From: Chloroflexota bacterium
Lineage (GTDB): Bacteria; Chloroflexota; Anaerolineae; Aggregatilineales; Phototrophicaceae
Length of the DNA stretch: 64,000 bases
Assembly: GCA_026709625.1 (NCBI GenBank)
Contig: JAPOSR010000041.1
Span: 19,732 to 83,731, forward strand
Reading direction: 5' to 3'
Both the position numbers and the translations under genes were made by a program. Below, piece after piece: positions 42,557-52,205 of the stretch. Position 1 is the stretch's first letter. Every line of letters starts with the position of its first letter. The notes under the pieces were generated by a model, which made no database searches, was not told the DNA's origin, and saw nothing but the letters and a program-made list of their open reading frames with translations.

Positions 42557-43594
42557 ATGGCGCGGTATTTACTCACAGGCGGCGCGGGTTTTCTGGGCAT
42601 CAACCTGTGCAGGCATCTGCTGGCGCGCGGGCACGAAGTTGTTTCGCTGGATATCGCCGACTTTGATTATCCCGAGCGCGACCAAATCCGCGAGGTCTGC
42701 GGCGACATCCGCGACCGCGCCACTGTCGACCAAGCTATGCAAGGCGCAGATATTGTCGTGCATTGCGCGGCCGCCCTGCCCCTGTATACACAGGACGAGA
42801 TCATGAGCACCGACGTCGATGGCACGCGCGCGGTCCTCGAATCGGCGCGGCAGCACGGCGTCGAGCGCTTGATTCACATCTCGTCCACAGCGGTGTATGG
42901 CATTCCTGATCATCATCCTCTGCATGAAGACGATCCGCGCATCGGCGTCGGCGCCTATGGCGAGGCGAAGATCCTGGCGGAAGATATTTGCTTCGCCGAA
43001 CGCGAGCAGGGCTTGGTCGTACCGGTAATCCGCCCCAAGTCTTTCGTCGGTCCCGAGCGGCTGGGCGTGTTCGCCCTGCTGTATGACTGGGCGAAAGATG
43101 GTCGCGGCTTCCCTTTGCTGGGCGACGGGCGCAACCGCTATCAACTGCTGGATGTCGCCGACCTGTGCGAGGCAATCAGCCTGTGCGCCGAGCTGGGAGC
43201 CGAGCGCGTCAACGATACGTTCAATATCGGCGCAAAAGATTTCGCCACGATGGGCGAAGACTACCAAGCTGTGCTGGATTATGCCGGCTTTGGCAAGCGC
43301 ATCACCCACCTGCCCGCCACCCCGGCGATTTGGCTGCTGCGCGCGCTGGAGATGTTAAATCTGTCGCCGCTGTATACATGGGTCTATGAAACAGCCGCCA
43401 AAGACTCTTTTGTGTCGATCGAGCGAGCAGAGGCGCAGTTGGGCTTTGCGCCGCAATACAGCAACCAGGACGCCCTGCTGCGCAACTTCCAGTGGTATCT
43501 GGACAATCTGGCGGCTTTTGAAGACAGCGCCGGCATCTCGCACCGAGTCCCTTGGCGGCAGGGAGCCTTGCAGCTGGCCAAGCTGTTTTTCTAG
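42557..43594 (+). CDS. NAD-dependent epimerase/dehydratase (extended SDR)
   Basis: The Rossmann motif is YLLTGGAGFLGINLCRHLL at the N-terminus. The catalytic Ser and YxxxK are seen as HISSTAVYG and YGEAK. The family includes sugar-nucleotide epimerases and sterol/cholesterol dehydrogenase-like enzymes; the substrate is not assignable. 345 residues. It starts 18 bases after the SixA-nitroreductase gene. A short palindrome (AGCTGGCCAGCT) follows its stop. Confidence 0.9.
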   Translation: MARYLLTGGAGFLGINLCRHLLARGHEVVSLDIADFDYPERDQIREVCGDIRDRATVDQAMQGADIVVHCAAALPLYTQDEIMSTDVDGTRAVLESARQHGVERLIHISSTAVYGIPDHHPLHEDDPRIGVGAYGEAKILAEDICFAEREQGLVVPVIRPKSFVGPERLGVFALLYDWAKDGRGFPLLGDGRNRYQLLDVADLCEAISLCAELGAERVNDTFNIGAKDFATMGEDYQAVLDYAGFGKRITHLPATPAIWLLRALEMLNLSPLYTWVYETAAKDSFVSIERAEAQLGFAPQYSNQDALLRNFQWYLDNLAAFEDSAGISHRVPWRQGALQLAKLFF

Positions 43595-43699
43595 CTGGCC
43601 AGCTCAGCGGCAATGCCTTGCTGGTTCTCGGCCTACGCTGCGGTTGGTTTTTTTACAACGTATACAGCCTGAACAATGCGCCAAGATTGAGAAACTGAC

Positions 43700-45250
43700 A
43701 TGGACGATATCAAGCGTGGCGGCATCGCTGTCATCGACTATGGATCGCAGACGACGCAGTTGATCGCCCGGCGCATCCGCGAGCTGGGTGTCTATGCCGA
43801 AATCTTCGCGCATGATGCAGCGCCAGAAGCAATCGAGCGGCGCCAGCCGGCTGGCTATATCTTGTCCGGCGGGCCCAGCAGCGTCTATGCGCCCGGCGCG
43901 CCGACCTTGTCGCCGTTTGTGTTGGAGCATGGCAAGCCGGTCCTGGGCATCTGCTATGGCATGCAGCTGCTGACGGCGGCATTGGGCGGGACAGTGGCGG
44001 CTTCTGCCAGCCGGGAATATGGACCTGCCCAGATCCAGCAGCGCGCTCACAGTCGCCTCTTGGCTGATACAGCGGCGGCGCAGCCGGTCTGGATGTCGCA
44101 TGGCGATCGCATCGAAGAACTGCCAGATGGTTTTCAGACGCTGGCCTATACCGCCAATTCGCCCTACGCGGCGATCGGCGATGTGGCGCGGCACCGCTAT
44201 GGCTTGCAATTTCATCCCGAAGTCGGGCACAGTCCACAAGGTAGCCAGATGCTGGGCAATTTCGTCTTTGGCATCTGCGGCTGCCAAGCCAAATGGAGCG
44301 CGGCCGCCTTCATTGATGAGGCTGTCGCGCGCATCCAGACACAGGTCGGCGATGAACGCGTGCTGCTGGCATTAAGCGGTGGAGTCGACTCGGCTGTTGC
44401 TGGGGCTTTGATCCAACGGGCGATCGGCAAGCGATTAACCTGCGTGTTTGTCGACAATGGCTTGCTGCGGCAGGGCGAAGCGGCGCAGGTCCTGCGCGTC
44501 TTTCGCAAAGAGCGCGGCATGCGGCTTATCGCGGTGAATGCGGCGGAAGAATTTTTGCAGGCATTGGCTGGCATCACCGAGCCAGAAACCAAGCGCAAAA
44601 TCATCGGCGCGCAATTCATCGATGTGTTCTCGCGGCAAGCGCGGCAGCTGCGTGGTCTGCGATTTTTGGCGCAAGGCACGATCTATCCCGATGTCATCGA
44701 AAGCGCGGCGGCGGGAAAATCTGCTCGGACGATCAAATCTCATCACAATGTCGGCGGCTTGCCAGAGGACCTCGACTTTGACTTGGTAGAGCCGCTGCGC
44801 GATTGCTTCAAAGACGAGGTGCGCAGGGCCGGCGAGGCGCTGGGCCTGCCCAGCTCGATCGTGTGGCGGCAGCCTTTCCCCGGCCCCGGGTTGGCGATCC
44901 GCTGTCTGGGCGAGTTAAGCTGGCAGCGCCTCGAGACACTGCGTCGCGCCGATGCCATTTTCACCGGCGAGCTGGTGGCGGCTGGCTTGCTGCGCGGCGA
45001 GACTGCGCAATGCTTTGCGGTGCTGCTGCCAGTCAGAAGCGTCGGCGTGATGGGCGACAAGCGCAGTTATGAAGAGACACTGGCGCTGCGGGCGGTTGCG
45101 ACAGACGACTTCATGACCGCCGACTGGGCGCGCCTGCCCTATGACTTGCTGGCAAAAATTAGCGCGCGCATCGTCAACGAGGTGGCGGGCATCAATCGCG
45201 TTGTCTACGACATCACCAGCAAGCCGCCGGGCACGATAGAATGGGAATAG
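43700..45250 (+). CDS. guaA: GMP synthase (glutamine-hydrolysing)
   Basis: GuaA converts XMP to GMP. The class I glutamine amidotransferase domain has [11 protein letters not shown] with the nucleophilic Cys and [10 protein letters not shown] with the catalytic His. The ATP-pyrophosphatase domain has [15 protein letters not shown], and the C-terminal dimerisation domain ends with [14 protein letters not shown]. The 516 residues are normal. The following small ACT/RAM-like gene is in the same orientation. Confidence 0.97.
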   Translation: MDDIKRGGIAVIDYGSQTTQLIARRIRELGVYAEIFAHDAAPEAIERRQPAGYILSGGPSSVYAPGAPTLSPFVLEHGKPVLGICYGMQLLTAALGGTVAASASREYGPAQIQQRAHSRLLADTAAAQPVWMSHGDRIEELPDGFQTLAYTANSPYAAIGDVARHRYGLQFHPEVGHSPQGSQMLGNFVFGICGCQAKWSAAAFIDEAVARIQTQVGDERVLLALSGGVDSAVAGALIQRAIGKRLTCVFVDNGLLRQGEAAQVLRVFRKERGMRLIAVNAAEEFLQALAGITEPETKRKIIGAQFIDVFSRQARQLRGLRFLAQGTIYPDVIESAAAGKSARTIKSHHNVGGLPEDLDFDLVEPLRDCFKDEVRRAGEALGLPSSIVWRQPFPGPGLAIRCLGELSWQRLETLRRADAIFTGELVAAGLLRGETAQCFAVLLPVRSVGVMGDKRSYEETLALRAVATDDFMTADWARLPYDLLAKISARIVNEVAGINRVVYDITSKPPGTIEWE

Positions 45251-45268
45251 ACAAACCAGGAGGACGTT

Positions 45269-45502
45269 ATGCCAGCCGCTTATATCTTGATAGACTTGAA
45301 CATGTCGGTGGATTTCGCCGATTCGCTGCGGGAATTGCGCGATATTGACGGGGTAAAGCGCGCCGACCTGGTGGTGGGCCCCGACGACTGCATCGCCTAT
45401 GTCGAAGCCGCCGACAGCGCGCAGATGATGAATACCATTCGCGCCATCCGCAATGCGGCCGGCGTCAGCAAGACCGACACGCGCTCCATCGCCGAGGTGT
45501 AG
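45269..45502 (+). CDS. stand-alone Lrp/AsnC ligand-binding (RAM) domain protein
   Basis: The 77-residue protein has a beta-alpha-beta-beta-alpha-beta pattern resembling the RAM ligand-binding domain of Lrp/AsnC regulators (AYILIDLNM...LRDIDGVKRADLVVGPDDCIAYVEAADSAQMMNTIRAIRNAAGV). It has no DNA-binding domain. AGGAGG lies upstream. It overlaps the start of the next gene (TAGTG). Such proteins may sense amino acids, but no partner is evident. Confidence 0.78.
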   Translation: MPAAYILIDLNMSVDFADSLRELRDIDGVKRADLVVGPDDCIAYVEAADSAQMMNTIRAIRNAAGVSKTDTRSIAEV

Positions 45503-45894
45503 TGCGGCCAGCGCTGTTTGTCGCCGCGTTGATGATGCTGGCGGGTTGCAGCGCGCTGCTGCCAGCCCGTCCGCCAGCCCAGCTCGCCCATACGCCAGGC
45601 GCGCCTATCATCATCAGCGAGGGCAGCGTCGATGCCGGCGTTTTTCATGTCGACTATCCGCCGGCTTGGCGCGTCGTCAAGCTCAATGAAGCTGGTGGCG
45701 GCCTGCACCTGGCTTTTGTCGCGCCTGGTGGCGGCAGCATCACCCTGGCGCAGGTGGCTGGCGATACGGAAGGCGAAGAAATCTTGCGGCTGGACAATGG
45801 CTGGGGCGTGAAAGTCACCATTGTGCTGGCCGACACGCCCTCGCCTCACTTTCCCCGACAGGCGCAGGCGCTGGTCGCGTCGATCCACGCTTAG
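45502..45894 (+). CDS. predicted small lipoprotein of unknown function
   Basis: A GTG start, with GAGG upstream, overlaps the stop of the preceding gene. The signal sequence ends in a lipobox (LMMLAGCSALL) near residue 15. The mature domain contains VFHVDYPPAWRVVKLNEAGGGLHLAF, similar in pattern to the lipoprotein at 39707. 130 residues. No family is recognised. Confidence 0.72.
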   Translation: MRPALFVAALMMLAGCSALLPARPPAQLAHTPGAPIIISEGSVDAGVFHVDYPPAWRVVKLNEAGGGLHLAFVAPGGGSITLAQVAGDTEGEEILRLDNGWGVKVTIVLADTPSPHFPRQAQALVASIHA

Positions 45895-46115
45895 CTTTCA
45901 TCAGTTGTTTCAGCGGGGTCATTGCGCAGTTCGTTGAGCAGGCGCGCGATATCCACCAGCAAGTCGTCCAGGCGGCTTTCGGTGCGCTGGCTAACTTCGT
46001 CGAGGCGCTCGATAAGCTGGGCTGTCTCGCTGGGCGGGAAGCTGCGAAAAGCCAGCCAATACACCAGCGTAACCAGCGCCAGTGTTAATATCTGAAAAAC
46101 TTGCTCGAATTCCAT
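45891..46115 (-). CDS. small single-span membrane protein
   Basis: The ORF track start (46253) extends into sequence that belongs to the next gene. ATG 46115 has AGGAGG four bases upstream, giving a 74-residue protein: one membrane helix (about residues 5-24) followed by an amphipathic, probably coiled-coil cytoplasmic or external tail. It follows the phage-like gene on the same strand. Function unknown. Confidence 0.65.
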   Translation of the reverse strand: MEFEQVFQILTLALVTLVYWLAFRSFPPSETAQLIERLDEVSQRTESRLDDLLVDIARLLNELRNDPAETTDES

Positions 46116-46146
46116 AAAGCCTCCTTCGGCACGGCTATGCGCGCCG

Positions 46147-46656
46147 CTACATTTCTTTCGCCCAGAATTGCGGATGCAAGCTGGAGATTTCCATGCTGGC
46201 GGTATTGCTTCGGTGGGTTTTCCAGCGCAGTTTGAATGTGTGCGCGCCGGCATCCAGGTCGGTTATCAGCACAACCAGGCACAGCGGCACAGACTGATTG
46301 CGAAAGCCGTCTGCGCCAATCACAGACTGCGTGATGCCGTCGTCGGCGAAATAAAGCGAGCCATCAACAGCCAGGTTGAAGTGGACGGGTCTGGCGATCG
46401 CCGTCGATTTGACCGTGCCGGTGAAGCCGACCAGCACATCGCCGCCATGGGTCAGCAGCGATACCGAGAATTTGTCGCTTTCAATATCGACAAAGGTTTC
46501 CGACCGTGTGGAGAGCGTAGTGTTGCCAGTTACGATGACATTGGCGCTGTTGTCCAAGCGGTCTTTCAGGTGGTCCTGATTGTCGCGGACATACGTATTG
46601 AGGTCGGACGAAGTCAGCGGTTCGCTCGACCAAGTCTTTGGGCTGGTCCAAGCCAC
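46147..46656 (-). CDS. orphan phage-like structural protein
   Basis: The N-terminus VAWTSPKTWSSEPLTSSDLNTYVRDNQDHLKDR resembles a conserved opening of phage tail or virion proteins (W.xPxTW..GExxTAxxLNxxxRDN). The rest is a beta-rich domain (FVDIESDKFSVSLLTHGGDVLVGFTGTV). GTG 46656, with AAAGGA upstream, is preferred to 46689. About 169 residues. No other phage gene is nearby, so it is a remnant or a domesticated gene. The 230 bases upstream to recF contain nothing I can support. Confidence 0.6.
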   Translation of the reverse strand: MAWTSPKTWSSEPLTSSDLNTYVRDNQDHLKDRLDNSANVIVTGNTTLSTRSETFVDIESDKFSVSLLTHGGDVLVGFTGTVKSTAIARPVHFNLAVDGSLYFADDGITQSVIGADGFRNQSVPLCLVVLITDLDAGAHTFKLRWKTHRSNTASMEISSLHPQFWAKEM

Positions 46657-46887
46657 GGCGCATCCTTTCTGGCAGGCGGGCAATGACAATAAACTAGAGC
46701 GTGTGTTCTGTTTTGGGGCGACTGGATGGTCGCTGCGGCAAAGCTGGACAAGGCAGGTCGCGCGAAAGCCAAGCGCAAAGACAGCGTGGATGCGCCATGC
46801 AGCAACAGATGCACGGGGAGCGTCGGCCTAGCGCTCGCTCAGCTAGCTCTATGGTGACTGGCTTTTTTCAAGTTTTGCTTGGGCTGC

Positions 46888-48090
46888 TCACGCTGGTTTG
46901 ATCTGCCCATTGACCACATGATATACAGCCGCGCGCGCCAGAAAGTCCGCGTCGAAGCTGTGCAAATCGGCGCTGGTCAGCAAGGTCTGGGCGCTGCCAT
47001 CCAGCCGATCCAGCAAAAAGCGCCGCCGTCGCGCATCCAGCTCGGCAGCCACTTCATCCAGCAGGAAGATCGGATATTCGTCAAGCTGGTCGCGCATCCA
47101 GCTTAGCTCGGCAAAGCGCAGCGCCATGACAGCGGTACGCGCCTGGCCGCGGCTGCCAAAATCGCCACAATCGCGCTCATTGATTAACAGGCGCAGTTCG
47201 TCCCGGTGCGGACCAGCCAAGGTCATGCCGCGCGCGATTGCTTCCTGCCGCCGTTCCAGCAGCTGCGCGCAGAATTGTGGCTGGATCTGTTCGGCTGTCA
47301 GCTGTCGGTCGAGGTCCAAGCCTGGCAGGTTGAAAGTGCGCTGGCGGCCATCGCCATCGGCAGCAGGCAGCAGGCTGGGCAAATAACGCAGGCTGAGCAT
47401 TTCGCGTCCACCGCTCAGCCTATGGTGGTTGTCCCGCGCCAAAATCTCCAGCTCGCGCAAGAATCGCTGCCGCCCGGCGATGATGACCGCGCCATGGCCG
47501 GCCAGCTGCTCGTCCCAGTAGGCCAGCTCCGCCGCGCCAGCCCGGCGGTCGGCGATGCGCTTTAGCAAGGCGTTGCGCTGGGGCAGGACCTTCTCATAGT
47601 CGTGCAGCGCCAGCCGATACTCGCGGTCAATTTGGCGCAGGGCGGTGTCCATGAAGCGGCGGCGGTCGCTGGGCGCGCCTTCGATGAGCGACAAGTCTTG
47701 TGGCAAGAAGAGCACGACATTCAGCAGGCCCACCACATCCACCACGCGCTTTTCGACACCATTGAGCTTGACCGACTTTTTGAACCGCGGCGACCCGCTG
47801 GTCATATCTAGCATCAAAGTAATATCGAGCTTCTGATAGGCACCGCCACCCAGCTGCGCGGACAAGCGGGCGAAAGGAATCGGCTCGCCCTCTGTGCGCC
47901 AGTGGATCAGTTGGCGGTCGCTGGTCGTATAGGGCGAGGTCGCTGTCGCCAGGTAGGTGATGGCTTCCAGGATGCTGGTTTTGCCCTGGGCATTTTCGCC
48001 ATAGAGCAGGACAGGCTCCTGGGCGGGCAGGCTCAGCTCGAGGCGGGCATAATTGCGAAAGTTGGTCAGCGACAGATGCTCAATGCGCAT
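46888..48090 (-). CDS. recF: DNA replication and repair protein RecF
   Basis: RecF is an SMC-like ATPase that helps load RecA at gapped DNA. Walker A is GENAQGKTSILEAI near residue 33, the signature region is SRGQARTAVMALRFAEL, and Walker B is FLLDEVAAELDARRRR. The 400 residues are normal. It is not next to dnaA or dnaN here. It is divergent from a small unidentified gene set. Confidence 0.94.
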   Translation of the reverse strand: MRIEHLSLTNFRNYARLELSLPAQEPVLLYGENAQGKTSILEAITYLATATSPYTTSDRQLIHWRTEGEPIPFARLSAQLGGGAYQKLDITLMLDMTSGSPRFKKSVKLNGVEKRVVDVVGLLNVVLFLPQDLSLIEGAPSDRRRFMDTALRQIDREYRLALHDYEKVLPQRNALLKRIADRRAGAAELAYWDEQLAGHGAVIIAGRQRFLRELEILARDNHHRLSGGREMLSLRYLPSLLPAADGDGRQRTFNLPGLDLDRQLTAEQIQPQFCAQLLERRQEAIARGMTLAGPHRDELRLLINERDCGDFGSRGQARTAVMALRFAELSWMRDQLDEYPIFLLDEVAAELDARRRRFLLDRLDGSAQTLLTSADLHSFDADFLARAAVYHVVNGQIKPA

Positions 48091-48145
48091 GCAGCTATTC
48101 TAGTGCAGCGACTGCCCTGCCCCAATGCCCGAATGCGCAGGCTCT

Positions 48146-48174
48146 TTGACACAGAGAGCAGTCCAAGTTAAACT
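48146..48174 (+). promoter_or_regulatory. sigma-70 type promoter for the small genes at 48.3-48.9 kb
   Basis: TTGACA and TAAACT are separated by 17 bases, about 105 bases before the ATG at 48280. The region downstream is AT-rich compared with its surroundings. Confidence 0.5.
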
Positions 48175-48279
48175 GTGTTAGTTATGTTCAAGGGTGATGA
48201 TTTGAGAAATCAAAAAAATTAAACGATTATTCGCACCGTTTACCTGTGCTCTGTTTGTTCTAGGACATGAGGTTTGATT

Positions 48280-48444
48280 ATGCCATTGCCCGGGAGAATT
48301 CCGAATCCAACGTCTACAGAATGGCATGGGAACGATCAGCCAGTTGATAGGCCTACCCGCCAAAATATAGGCTTGGTGGTTTTGCTGTGCGCTCTCTTTG
48401 TGGCCGGCGGGCTTGTTTGCTGGCTCGTATTGTCAAGCAGCTAG
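48280..48444 (+). CDS. small single-span membrane protein, 54 residues
   Basis: This ORF is too short for the track. It starts MPLPGRIPNPTSTEWHGNDQ and ends with one membrane helix (GLVVLLCALFVAGGLVCWLVL) and a SSS tail. An AGG lies about seven bases before the ATG and a good promoter is upstream. No homologue is recognised. Confidence 0.5.
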   Translation: MPLPGRIPNPTSTEWHGNDQPVDRPTRQNIGLVVLLCALFVAGGLVCWLVLSSS

Positions 48445-48535
48445 ACGGGCAGGCTGTCACCCCTGGTCTGTAAAATCACGCAGCGTTTGAGAAAAACCCA
48501 ATACGCCTTCTTTCGCCGCGGTTGGTGTTTTTGTT

Positions 48536-48928
48536 TTGTCTGCTTTTGCCGTGTTCTTCGTCAACGCGCAGAGTCATCTAACCTTCGGGCAGATATTGGG
48601 GAATCGGATTGCTTGGAATACCTGGGATCTGGCAACATTCAATTATCCAAGCGCCAACACATCGAGCATCGAAAGTACCTGCTGGCGTAAATTGGGGCTT
48701 TCTGCGTCCACAACTTCTGCCGAAAGGGCGGCGCTAAATAGCTGCGTCGATGGCATTAAGAGGGCTCAGGAGATGGCTAAACGTAATCAGAACTTGCGTG
48801 ATCGGTATCAAATCATCGCGAAGACCTATGAGTTAGCTAGCAGGCATTGCAATGCCTATCTTGATGGCTGGCTTCGTGGGAGTTGTCGAAGCGGCATTCT
48901 TCGAGAAGTCCGCCGATTGACGGGATAA
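48536..48928 (+). CDS. hypothetical, possibly exported, cysteine-containing protein
   Basis: The open frame begins with a hydrophobic stretch (FAAVGVFVLSAFAVFFVNAQ) that looks like a signal peptide or membrane anchor. The frame is open from 48491 but has no ATG or GTG there; TTG 48536 is the only listed start and would cut into the hydrophobic stretch. The mature part has four cysteines and is helical. The N-terminus may be disturbed by a frameshift. The DNA is AT-richer than its neighbours. No family is recognised. Confidence 0.45.
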   Translation: MSAFAVFFVNAQSHLTFGQILGNRIAWNTWDLATFNYPSANTSSIESTCWRKLGLSASTTSAERAALNSCVDGIKRAQEMAKRNQNLRDRYQIIAKTYELASRHCNAYLDGWLRGSCRSGILREVRRLTG

Positions 48929-48980
48929 AAGGGCATGGGGCAATGCGCATGGCGTCTATTGCAGGGGAAGGACCGCCCCG

Positions 48981-50120
48981 TCAAGCGCCAACCCAGACCG
49001 GCAGGTACGCATCCGCCCTGATTTTGTGGGTTTGCGCGCTTGCCAGCTCGTGCACCCAGACCTCGGGCAGCGCATCGCGAACAGTCTCGCCAGCCGCATC
49101 CAGCAGAGGAAATCGCTGCAAGACCAGGGCATCGCCAGCCGCATGCCAGCGCATGTAGGAGTTGTTGTAGCGCTCATCGTAGACCAGCGGCAGCAGCGCA
49201 TCGGGCTCGTCGCCCAGGCTGCGCAGGTAGAGTTGGTGGCCCGGCGTCCAGCGAGCATCGGTGTAGCGCCGCGCCAGGGCGACCTGATCGCCATCGGGAT
49301 GCCACTGTGCAGCCGCGTCATCGCCAGCCCCATGCGGGTCGGTGAAATTGGCAAATTCTTTCTGACGCAGGTCGGCGATGCGCAGGTGCGTGAAGAATTG
49401 ATTGCCGCGGCGGATCAGCTCCGGGTAGATTATGCGTCCGCCATCAGGCGACAGAGTCCCCATCGTGCCTTGCGTCGTCGGTAAAAATCGCAGCTGCACG
49501 CCGTCATCGCCACTGGGAACGAATTCATAGATGAGAATGCCCGGCTGGGTCGAATCGGCGCTATAAAAAGCGATTGTATTGCTGTCTGCCGACCAGACCG
49601 CGCTGTGCCCTACCACCTGCGAATCGGCGATCAGTGGCGCGGTGGCATAGTCGGGGCTGTGCATATCCACCAGCCAAATGCGCGACAAGCCGAAACGGTC
49701 GCCCAGCGACTCGGCGCGTTGATAAGCCAGCAGCGCGCCATCAGGGCTGAATACTGGCGAAGTGCAATAAGCCGCCAGCGCCACGCAATCAACCAGATCG
49801 CGCGAGCCGCCACTGGGGATATCCAGCAGGCGCAGGGTTACCATGCCGCTGTCGCTGCGTTCCGCATAAGCCAGCCAACGTCCATCGGGGCTGACAGCAA
49901 AATCGTAAATGCCGTTCGCGCTGTCGGTCAGCTGCTGGTGGGCAGCTGGCGCGTTGATGTCGGCGACCCAGACATTTTGCTGCGCCGCGGAAGCAGGATA
50001 CAGATAGGCGACGCGCCGTGGTTGCCGGGATGGATCCGTGATGAATGCGGCGATGGCAACACCAGCCAGGCAAAGCGCGCTGATGATGAAAACAGCGAAA
50101 TCGAGACGGTCGGGCTTCAT
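48981..50120 (-). CDS. membrane-anchored TolB-like (PD40) beta-propeller protein
   Basis: A signal anchor at residues 8-28 is followed by about 350 residues of WD40-like PD40 repeats, recognised by SPDGRWLAYAE, SPDGALLAYQRA, SADSNTIAFYSAD and SPDGGRIIYPE. Such propellers mediate protein interactions outside the membrane. 379 residues. No partner is indicated by the neighbours, which are convergent on one side and a metal-related permease pair on the other. Confidence 0.82.
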   Translation of the reverse strand: MKPDRLDFAVFIISALCLAGVAIAAFITDPSRQPRRVAYLYPASAAQQNVWVADINAPAAHQQLTDSANGIYDFAVSPDGRWLAYAERSDSGMVTLRLLDIPSGGSRDLVDCVALAAYCTSPVFSPDGALLAYQRAESLGDRFGLSRIWLVDMHSPDYATAPLIADSQVVGHSAVWSADSNTIAFYSADSTQPGILIYEFVPSGDDGVQLRFLPTTQGTMGTLSPDGGRIIYPELIRRGNQFFTHLRIADLRQKEFANFTDPHGAGDDAAAQWHPDGDQVALARRYTDARWTPGHQLYLRSLGDEPDALLPLVYDERYNNSYMRWHAAGDALVLQRFPLLDAAGETVRDALPEVWVHELASAQTHKIRADAYLPVWVGA

Positions 50121-50243
50121 GCGACTCCTTCTTTTTTACCGCCTCGGCGCCCACGAATTGCCGGAGCAAAGCGGCCTGGCGGGCGTCTCTGCATTCTGAT
50201 TATGCCTAGAGATTCGCATGAAAAAACACGGAGTCATGATGGC

Positions 50244-50963
50244 TTAAGGATACAAATAAGGCTGTTCGGGTTCATCGACCGGTTCCAGCGATTCGACTGT
50301 GATGACAGGCAGCGGTTCGCCGGCGAAATTGGCGGCAGTCAACCTGCCTTGCACGCGCACCCAGCTGCCGACCGCCACCTCGTCAATGAAATCGGCGCGG
50401 GCTGGCATGCCGATCGGGAAGGCATCGGCTACGCAGCAGCTCATGGTAAAGCGCGAGACGAGGAATTCATCGGCGGCATGAACGGGCTCGCGGTACACAA
50501 AGCCGATTACATCTACTGGCAGGTCATTGAACTCCGCAGGCGTGGCGCGGCTAAACTCGCGCAGCCAGTCCAGGATATTGCGGTCCAGCGGGCTGCGGGC
50601 GAATGTCGCAGCATTGCCAACGCCGACCGGACGCAGACTGACCCCGCCATTGATCGCTTCGATGCCCAGCGAACGCGAGGGAATCAACAAAGCCAGCGCG
50701 AGCGGAAAAGCGGCGATCAGCAAAATGTCCCAGCCGATGCGATAATGCTGATGCCCGTGCAGAGACGGCATGATGCGTTGCAGCAGGCTCGCCAGCGCCA
50801 GCGCAAAGAATATGCCCGCGCCGACATACGCCAGCCAAGCAAAGCGCTGGTTGATGTAATTGGTCAGGTTGCCGCTGATGATAAGCTGAGTCAGATAAAT
50901 GCCCATGCCCAGCAAAATCAGCAGCTTTGCCCATGTAATGCGGCTGTCGCGAGCGCTCATCAA
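50244..50963 (-). CDS. TIGR03943 family (YcgQ-like) membrane protein
   Basis: The protein has about four N-terminal membrane helices and a soluble C-terminal part (FNDLPVDVIGFVYREP, SRFTMSCCVADAFPIGMPA, GSWVRVQGRL), which is characteristic of the TIGR03943/DUF1980 family. Members are regularly paired with a permease of the YcgR type, as here, and often with zinc-responsive regulators. 239 residues. The SCC pair may bind metal. It follows the permease gene by nine bases. Confidence 0.85.
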   Translation of the reverse strand: MMSARDSRITWAKLLILLGMGIYLTQLIISGNLTNYINQRFAWLAYVGAGIFFALALASLLQRIMPSLHGHQHYRIGWDILLIAAFPLALALLIPSRSLGIEAINGGVSLRPVGVGNAATFARSPLDRNILDWLREFSRATPAEFNDLPVDVIGFVYREPVHAADEFLVSRFTMSCCVADAFPIGMPARADFIDEVAVGSWVRVQGRLTAANFAGEPLPVITVESLEPVDEPEQPYLYP

Positions 50964-50972
50964 GCCGCCTCC

Positions 50973-51950
<978 letters not shown>

Positions 51951-52031
51951 ACTGTGCGAGCGCTCAGTTGTGAACGGTTCGTTTTCAAGCTACAGCATCA
52001 GCAAAACTTGCGCCGAGCATTCGCGCCTGGC

Positions 52032-52205
52032 TCAAGGATCGTTGTTGTCCAGCCCGCTGAGTGTAAAAGCGAATACCAGAGCGAGCATCGCGCCGGTGGG
52101 CATGCCCAGCGCCACATTGCCGATGATGATGCCAAATATGACGCCGACAGCCAACCCGCAAGCGACGCCAGCCATAAACAGCAACTGCGTCGAAGGCGGC
52201 CTCAC
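52032..52205 (-). CDS. small two-helix membrane protein coupled to the cyclase genes
   Basis: This 57-residue ORF is missing from the track. It reads MRPPSTQLLFMAGVACGLAVGV, then IFGIIIGNVALGMPTGAMLALVFAFTLSGLDNNDP, with two glycine-rich membrane helices. Its GTG start overlaps the stop of the upstream cyclase gene (GTGA), so it is likely translated together with it. It could anchor or regulate the cyclases or be unrelated; no family is recognised. Confidence 0.6.
   Translation of the reverse strand: MRPPSTQLLFMAGVACGLAVGVIFGIIIGNVALGMPTGAMLALVFAFTLSGLDNNDP

Noticed and set aside
43590-43700. Terminator or promoter between the epimerase and guaA genes
   Set aside because: A T run and a palindrome are present but do not form a stem directly followed by T residues, and no matched -35/-10 pair is seen.
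48195-48222. Hairpin GATTT...AAATC followed by an A run as a terminator
   Set aside because: The stem is only five weak pairs and the A run is on the wrong side for recF, so neither strand shows a proper terminator.
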